64,000 nt of DNA from positions 1 through 64,000 of the forward strand of contig JAAZZG010000004.1 of the NCBI GenBank assembly GCA_014237715.1, read 5' to 3'. Made by a program: the position numbers and the translations under genes. The notes beneath the pieces are model-generated. The model had not been told where the DNA came from. It saw nothing but the letters and a program-made list of their open reading frames with translations, and made no database searches. Shown one piece after another: positions 59,629 through 64,000 of the stretch. This DNA comes from Acidimicrobiales bacterium. Lineage in GTDB: Bacteria > Actinomycetota > Acidimicrobiia > Acidimicrobiales > MedAcidi-G1. Numbering within the stretch: the stretch's first letter is position 1; each line of letters opens with the position of its first letter.

Positions 59629-60156
59629 CTACTCCTCCTCGTCGGGAGCGGCAGCCGGTGCGTCCTCATCGTCGGGAGCGGCAGAGGTTTCCTCAGCCGG
59701 GGCTTCCTCGCTGGGCGCCTCTTCAGCAGCTTCTTCAGATGGGGCCTCTTCGGCGGTTTCCTCAGCCGGGGCTTCCTCGCTGGGCGCCTCTTCAGCAGCT
59801 TCTTCAGATGGGGCCTCTTCGGCGGTTTCCTCAGCCGGGGCTTCCTCGCTGGGCGCCTCTTCAGCAGCTTCTTCAGCTGGGGCCTCGTTGTCCGGCGCGG
59901 CCTCCGTTTCGGGGACCTCCTCACCGTCGCGCAGGCGCTGCCAGAGGTCGACGGCTTCGCGCCATGTTGACTCGGCCTCGCTGACAGCCTCGGCACCGTC
60001 TCGGCCGTTCTGAGCGCGCTTGAGCGCCTCGGCGGCTTCGTCCTTGGCCTTTACGGCCTTGGCCAGCCGTCGCTCAGCGGTCTTGGCGGCCTCGGCGGCC
60101 TCAGCGCGCCGGTTGAACAGCAGCAGCGCCTTCTGGGTGTCGTCATCGACCTTCAT
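59629..60156 (-). CDS. Glu/Ala-rich repeat protein with N-terminal coiled coil
   Basis: A 175-residue acidic protein of unknown function. Residues about 1-75 form a charged, probably coiled-coil helix (LFNRRAEAAEAAKTAERRLAKAVKAKDEAAEALKRAQ). The rest is a low-complexity Glu/Ala/Pro/Ser tail built from a 23-residue repeat (EAPAEETAEEAPSEEAAEEAPSE) present in nearly three copies. There is no signal peptide or membrane segment. GGAGG precedes the ATG by 4 bases. It lies immediately upstream of the PhyH-FadD pair on the same strand. The repeated DNA is almost identical between units, so tail length probably varies among strains. Confidence 0.8.
   Translation of the reverse strand: MKVDDDTQKALLLFNRRAEAAEAAKTAERRLAKAVKAKDEAAEALKRAQNGRDGAEAVSEAESTWREAVDLWQRLRDGEEVPETEAAPDNEAPAEEAAEEAPSEEAPAEETAEEAPSEEAAEEAPSEEAPAEETAEEAPSEEAAEEAPSEEAPAEETSAAPDDEDAPAAAPDEEE
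59691..59885. repeat. 69-bp tandem repeat, about 2.8 copies, in frame
   Basis: Units begin at 59691, 59760 and 59829. The first two are identical over all 69 bp; the third is identical until a single A-to-C change near its end and then breaks off. Being a multiple of three it adds 23 residues per copy to the Glu/Ala-rich protein. The lack of silent differences implies recent duplication. Confidence 0.9.
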
Positions 60157-60267
60157 CGTGCCTCCATGGACAGGCCTCAAGGTATTCGCTGCCCCATGAT
60201 CGCCGATCCGGGGGCCAGTCCCACCCTCGATGTGGGTTCTCGACGATTCACGTCCTCCGGCGTTCGT

Positions 60268-61212
60268 TCAGAGTAGGGGTCGGACTTGCTCGCCGAAGGC
60301 GGCCAACTGGTCCAGATATTCCTCGATGGTGCGTCCACGGAACTTGAGGTGGAAGACGTTTGCGCCCGCATCGCGGTCGGCTTGGAGTTCGGCGGCGATG
60401 TGTTCGGGGTCGCCGGTCAGCCAGGCCGGTGGCAGATCGTCGGGAGGTTTACCGATGTAGGCCCAACCGGGCATGATCCCGATGTCGAAGGTGGCATCCG
60501 GTCGCCCGGCTTCGTCGGCGGCCCGACGGATGGTGTCGATGATCTCCGGGTACTGGTCGCGCGAGGCGCCCATGGGGATGTAGCCGTCTCCGCGTCGACC
60601 GGTTCGCTTCCAGGCGGCGGACCCTGAGCCGCCCACCCAGATGGGGAGATCGCCGGATGCGGGGCCCGGGCCCACTCCGACGTCGCGGTAGGAGTACTGG
60701 GGGCCATCGTGGCTGACGTAGGTGTCGACGTATGCCCCCCGAACGGCGTCTATGCATTCGTCGAGAAGCTTCCCGCGACGGTGGTAGTCGACGCCGAGGG
60801 CGGCGAACTCTCCCTCTACGTGACCGGCACCGACCCCGAGGATCACCCGCTCGTCAGTGAGGTGGGCCAGTGTGCCGAAGGAGCTGGCCGTGAGGAGGGG
60901 GTGGCGGTAGGCGGCGATGAGTACGACCGAGAGAAGCCGGATGGACTCGGTCCGGGCCCCCAGCCAGGCGAGCGTGGCCACCGGGTCATACCAGGTGGTT
61001 CGCATGCCTGACGCGTACTCGTCGTCGGGGACGGCCACGTGGTCGCACACTCCGACAAAGTCGAGGCCGGCGGCCTCGGCGGCCTGGGCGACACGAAGGA
61101 GGTCGGCCGGTGTGGCGTCGTCCTCCCAGGGGTCGGCCAGCGTCCGGGTGAGGGTCTGGATGGGAAGCTGGATGCCGTAGAGGGCTCCGCCCTCGGGTGT
61201 GATGCTGGCCAT
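60268..61212 (-). CDS. LLM-class F420-dependent oxidoreductase
   Basis: A 314-residue luciferase-fold protein: GIQLPIQTLTRTLADPWEDDATPADLLRVAQAAEAAGLDFVGVCDHVAVPDD, then RLLSVVLIAAYRHPLLTASSFGTLAHLTDERVILGVGAGHVEGEFAALGVDYHRRGKLLDE, typical of F420-associated enzymes with the DHV...RHP pattern. C-terminal ANVFHLKFRGRTIEEYLDQLAAFGEQV is also family-like. It follows the CitE-like gene by 58 bp on the same strand. Between its stop and the Glu/Ala-repeat gene start lie 111 bp with no other feature. Substrate unknown. Confidence 0.87.
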   Translation of the reverse strand: MASITPEGGALYGIQLPIQTLTRTLADPWEDDATPADLLRVAQAAEAAGLDFVGVCDHVAVPDDEYASGMRTTWYDPVATLAWLGARTESIRLLSVVLIAAYRHPLLTASSFGTLAHLTDERVILGVGAGHVEGEFAALGVDYHRRGKLLDECIDAVRGAYVDTYVSHDGPQYSYRDVGVGPGPASGDLPIWVGGSGSAAWKRTGRRGDGYIPMGASRDQYPEIIDTIRRAADEAGRPDATFDIGIMPGWAYIGKPPDDLPPAWLTGDPEHIAAELQADRDAGANVFHLKFRGRTIEEYLDQLAAFGEQVRPLL

Positions 61213-61270
61213 CGGTGTGCTGGTCTCCTGGGTGGCGGTTGTCGAGGGCCGGTTCGGGACGGGCCGTAGG

Positions 61271-62131
61271 TCAATCGGCGGCGGCCAGCAGGGCTCGGGC
61301 GCGGCGGGCCACCGGTTCGTCGACCATTTGGCCGTTCACGGCGATGGAGGCATCGCCGGTGGCCAGAGCAGCGTCGTAGGCCTCGGCAATGTCGGTAGCC
61401 CAGGCCAGTTCGTCGGCCGACGGCCGGAAGGCTTCGGTGGCGATCGGCACCTGTGAAGGGTGGATGCAGAGTTTCCCGCTGAAGCCGAGGGCGCGTGACT
61501 CGATGGCCTCGCGACGGAAGCGGTCGTCGTCTCCGAAGTCGGCCACCACCATGTCGATAGCCTGGATCCCACCGAGGTGGGCCGCCTGGGCGATCTGGGC
61601 GCGGGCGACGGCCACCTCGTGGTTGCCCGGGGTGCGGACACCTCCCAGGTCAGCGATGTAGTCCTCGGCGCCGAAGTAGCACCACCGGACGCGCGGGTGG
61701 GTGGTGACGGTGCGGGCATCGACTACTCCGGCCACGGTCTCCAACCCGGCGACGATGGGGAGGTCGGGGTGTCCCGCCGCGTCGAGGGCAGCGGCCACGG
61801 CATCGACGGTGGCTACCGATTCGAGTTTGGGGACGACCACACCGGTGAGGCCGGCGGGCAGCCCATTGGACACGTCGACTGCGAAATGGTCGGTGTCGGC
61901 GGCGTTGATTCGCACGAACAGGCGGACTTCGGCGACTAGTTCGGGGGCGACCTGATGGGCGATGGTACGGGCTTCGGCCTTGCGGTCGGAGGGAACGGCG
62001 TCTTCGAGGTCGATGACCGCCCCGCTTGGTGCCGACCGGGGAAGCTTGGTCAGCACCTCGGCCCGGTTGCCGGGAGCGAACAGCAAGCTGCGGAGGACGA
62101 GGTGTGTCGACGAGCCGGATCCGGGGGCCAT
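61271..62131 (-). CDS. CitE-like CoA ester lyase (HpcH/HpaI family)
   Basis: A 286-residue TIM-barrel enzyme: LRSLLFAPGNRAEVLTKLPRSAPSGAVIDLEDAVP at the N-terminus, VVPKLESVATVDAV, the metal-binding region YFGAEDYIADLGG and GFSGKLCIHPSQVPIATEAFRPS. The family includes citryl-CoA, malyl-CoA, beta-methylmalyl-CoA and citramalyl-CoA lyases. Stand-alone actinobacterial CitE-like proteins without CitF often act on (methyl)malyl-CoA or citramalyl-CoA, as the human CLYBL enzyme does. The ATG is supported by TAGCGT 7 bases upstream. Confidence 0.88.
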   Translation of the reverse strand: MAPGSGSSTHLVLRSLLFAPGNRAEVLTKLPRSAPSGAVIDLEDAVPSDRKAEARTIAHQVAPELVAEVRLFVRINAADTDHFAVDVSNGLPAGLTGVVVPKLESVATVDAVAAALDAAGHPDLPIVAGLETVAGVVDARTVTTHPRVRWCYFGAEDYIADLGGVRTPGNHEVAVARAQIAQAAHLGGIQAIDMVVADFGDDDRFRREAIESRALGFSGKLCIHPSQVPIATEAFRPSADELAWATDIAEAYDAALATGDASIAVNGQMVDEPVARRARALLAAAD

Positions 62132-62138
62132 GGGGTCG

Positions 62139-62144
62139 ACGCTA
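62139..62144 (-). promoter_or_regulatory. Putative -10 (TAGCGT) of leaderless CitE-like gene
   Basis: TAGCGT on the minus strand ends 7 bases before the ATG at 62131. Confidence 0.45.
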
Positions 62145-62185
62145 CCGACCGGCCCGGAGCGGGACCTGATCGGAGTGGTATTGGA

Positions 62186-64000
62186 TCAGACGCCGGCCAA
62201 CTCGCGGGCGGTGGCACGCACCTCGAGCATCGCTCCAGCCAGGTTGGTGACGTCGACCTCCGTGGTGCCGTCGGTGGCCAGGAAGCAGAGCACGACCCGC
62301 CGGACCGGAAGGCCGGTCGACCGCTCAGCGGCCAGGGCGTAGGTGGCGCCCTGCAAGCGGTATCGCTGAGCTTTGGCAGCTAGGGCGTCGGCGTCAGCCA
62401 CCGCGTCGGTCTTGTAGTCGACGATTACGAGGCCGGGGCCCTCAGGGCCGTCATCGAGGACGGCCAGGTCGATGTAGCCCTCGATTACCGGGGCATCGGG
62501 ATCGTCGTCGACCGGGGCGGCCACGTAGAGCTCTCGCCAGTGGCGAACTTCGGCAGCCAACCGGACCACGTCGGCGGTCAGGCCGGAGCGGACCAGGGCG
62601 TCCACGGTTCGGAGATCGCCGAGGACCCCTTCGGCGACGGACCGTTCCCGGACGACCGACGTGGGATCGGTGGTGTCGAAGTCGAGGAGTTCCAGGGCTC
62701 CGTGCACGGCCCGTCCGATGCCGGTTCCGTGGCGTCCCACCTCACCTGGTCGGGTCCGGTCTTCGTCGTGGTCCGCTGTGGCCTGTTCAGCGGCCTGTTC
62801 GGTAGCCAGGGTGGCCACATGTCCGGCGATCGCGGTGGCCGACACCGTGCTGGGTCGTCCGGCGCGGTCCAGGGCGTGGTAGTGCTCAGCGAGCCACGTC
62901 TGGCGATCGGGGAGCGCGCGGCCCGAGGGCACAGCCCTGCCGGGAAGTGTGCCGGTGGTGGAGGATAGGTCGGAGCCGTGGGCGCCGTCGAGCGCCCTGG
63001 CGAGCAGGCGTCCCGGCCCGGGCCGACCGGGCTTTTCGTCATCGATGTCTGTGGCCCGGTGAACCGACACGATGAGGTGGTCTCGGGCCCGAGTGGCGGC
63101 CACGTACAGGAGTCGGATGGCCTCGGCGTCCTGAAACCGGCGGTCGACTGCGTGGGCGGCCTGAAATCCGGACGTCTCGACACCTTCCCGGATACCGATC
63201 TCGATGGACCGGTCGGGGTCGATGAGGAGTTGAACCCCCCGGTCGGACCTCGCGTTGGCAGTCGACATGCCCGAGAGGATGGTGATGGGGAACTCCAAGC
63301 CCTTGGCGCCATGGATGGTCAGGATCCGGACGGCGGCATCGTCGATCTCGGAGAGGACGGTCTCGGCGACCCGGCCCTTCTCGTCGGCCTGGGCGAGACA
63401 CCAGTCAACGAAGCCGCGCAACGAGCCCCCGCCGGCCTCTGCGAAGGCCCGGGCACGGTCAGACAAGAGTCGGACCCGGCGCCAAACGTCGCGGGGCCGG
63501 GTCTCCCCAAAGGCCACCTGCAGTACACGGCGCTCGTCGACTAGGCGTTCCAGGATCCCGGATGGTCCGAGGAGGTGGCGGCATCGGTGCATCTGGCCCA
63601 GCCAGACGAGTCCCGATGCCACGAGCTCGACCGACTGGTCGCCTTCCGGCTGGTCGGACTGGTGGTTCCAGGAGCCGCCATGTTGCACCCGCCAGCGGGC
63701 GAGGTCGTCGTCTCCGCAGCCGAAATGGGACGTGCGGAGTGCCGCCACGACGGCCAGGTCATCAGTGGGGTCGTCGATGGCCCGCAGCACCATGAGTAGG
63801 TCCCGGACCTGAGGCGTGGCGAAGAGCAGGGAGCTGGATTCGGCCCGATAGGGGATACCGGCGGCTTCCAGCGAAATCTCCAGGTCGGGCAGCGAAGTTC
63901 GCGTGGGGAGGAGGATGGCGACGTCACCGAAGCCACATGGGCGCTGGTGGCCGGCACGGTCCTCGACCGTCCATCCCTCGACCACCGCGGTGGTGATGGC
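62186..64000 (-). CDS. UvrD/AddA-like helicase with RecB-type nuclease domain, 5' part beyond window
   Basis: The frame is open to the right edge, so 604 C-terminal residues are visible. The second helicase domain has AILLPTRTSLPDLEISLEAAGIPYR, the motif V block VRILTIHGAKGLEFPITIL and motif VI EAIRLLYVAATRARDHLIVSVH. A C-terminal PD-(D/E)xK nuclease follows: GTGIGRAVHGALELLDF, then the catalytic Asp in VIEGYIDLAVLDDG and the DYKT signature in LVIVDYKTDA. This layout (UvrD helicase plus RecB nuclease) fits AddA or a mycobacterial AdnA/AdnB-like subunit in double-strand break repair. The missing N-terminus would hold Walker A. The partner subunit is not in the window. Confidence 0.9.
   Translation of the reverse strand, partial: AITTAVVEGWTVEDRAGHQRPCGFGDVAILLPTRTSLPDLEISLEAAGIPYRAESSSLLFATPQVRDLLMVLRAIDDPTDDLAVVAALRTSHFGCGDDDLARWRVQHGGSWNHQSDQPEGDQSVELVASGLVWLGQMHRCRHLLGPSGILERLVDERRVLQVAFGETRPRDVWRRVRLLSDRARAFAEAGGGSLRGFVDWCLAQADEKGRVAETVLSEIDDAAVRILTIHGAKGLEFPITILSGMSTANARSDRGVQLLIDPDRSIEIGIREGVETSGFQAAHAVDRRFQDAEAIRLLYVAATRARDHLIVSVHRATDIDDEKPGRPGPGRLLARALDGAHGSDLSSTTGTLPGRAVPSGRALPDRQTWLAEHYHALDRAGRPSTVSATAIAGHVATLATEQAAEQATADHDEDRTRPGEVGRHGTGIGRAVHGALELLDFDTTDPTSVVRERSVAEGVLGDLRTVDALVRSGLTADVVRLAAEVRHWRELYVAAPVDDDPDAPVIEGYIDLAVLDDGPEGPGLVIVDYKTDAVADADALAAKAQRYRLQGATYALAAERSTGLPVRRVVLCFLATDGTTEVDVTNLAGAMLEVRATARELAGV

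Noticed and set aside
59108-60013. A 301-codon plus-strand frame rich in Ser/Ala/Gly (ASSLGASSAASSDG repeats) opposite the PhyH and Glu/Ala-repeat genes.
   Set aside because: It is the antisense reading of the 69-bp repeat and of a well-supported PhyH gene; no start signal or family match.
1-64000. tRNA, rRNA, CRISPR, insertion sequence or prophage features.
   Set aside because: No T-arm GGTTCGAxxCC cloverleaf, regular spaced repeats, transposase or phage gene could be recognised on either strand.

Overview
The window is a stretch of high-GC bacterial chromosome densely packed with chromosomal metabolic and housekeeping genes on both strands. Gene content points to Actinomycetota, most likely a free-living (perhaps aquatic) member of the Acidimicrobiia. 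The supporting features are five luciferase-like F420/flavin oxidoreductases, a MutA/MutB-type methylmalonyl-CoA mutase, a eukaryote-like (type 2) IleRS, a DUF3516 Ski2-like helicase, a DtxR-type regulator and many acyl-CoA and Fe(II)/2-oxoglutarate enzymes. The taxon is an inference from gene families only. I see no rRNA, tRNA, CRISPR array, insertion sequence or phage gene.

Layout. 1-8.3 kb: a truncated PhyH dioxygenase, RDD and CMD genes, then a minus-strand series (alanine dehydrogenase, L-2-hydroxyglutarate oxidase, beta-hydroxyacid dehydrogenase, a HalD/BesD-like Fe/2OG enzyme, a DAO-type flavoenzyme) with a divergent Lrp/AsnC regulator. 8.3-14.5 kb: TetR, two amidohydrolases, an XRE remnant, an LLM oxidoreductase, and an SRPBCC gene divergent from an MFS exporter. 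14.7-18.9 kb: acyl-CoA dehydrogenase, a transaminase/omega-amidase pair, prenyl synthase. 18.9-24.7 kb: a coupled tag-LLM-helicase operon, a small ABM protein, another LLM enzyme. 24.8-30.1 kb: acyl-CoA ligase, SDR, a 37-codon small ORF, nitronate monooxygenase, thiolase-like protein. 30.2-35.6 kb: an iron locus with a DtxR-family regulator, an FbpABC-type ferric importer and a FetB-like membrane protein. 35.6-42.2 kb: Maf, DusB, formylglycine-generating enzyme, two alpha/beta hydrolases, SDR, LLM. 42.4-49.1 kb: mutA-mutB-meaB and a PhoX-like surface protein. 49.0-52.5 kb: nrdAB. 52.9-60.2 kb: an IPNS-like dioxygenase, ileS, acyl-CoA ligase, PhyH, and a Glu/Ala-repeat protein with a near-perfect 69-bp DNA repeat. 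60.3-64 kb: LLM, CitE-like lyase and a truncated AddA/RecB-like helicase-nuclease.

The main regulatory observation is that roughly twenty genes that begin transcripts have no Shine-Dalgarno sequence. Instead they have a TAnnnT hexamer ending 6-8 bases before the start codon, the signature of leaderless transcription. This fixes several start codons and reveals one divergent pair (SRPBCC/MFS) whose -10 elements overlap. Three candidate operators stand out: a 17-bp palindrome before lrp, a 13-bp TetR-like palindrome shared by an amidohydrolase promoter and the mutAB promoter, and a 9-bp-arm inverted repeat embracing the -10 of the ferric-binding-protein promoter. I found no clear defence or otherwise wholly new multi-gene system. 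The most interesting uncharacterised group is the 2OG-oxygenase/DAO/LhgO catabolic series.
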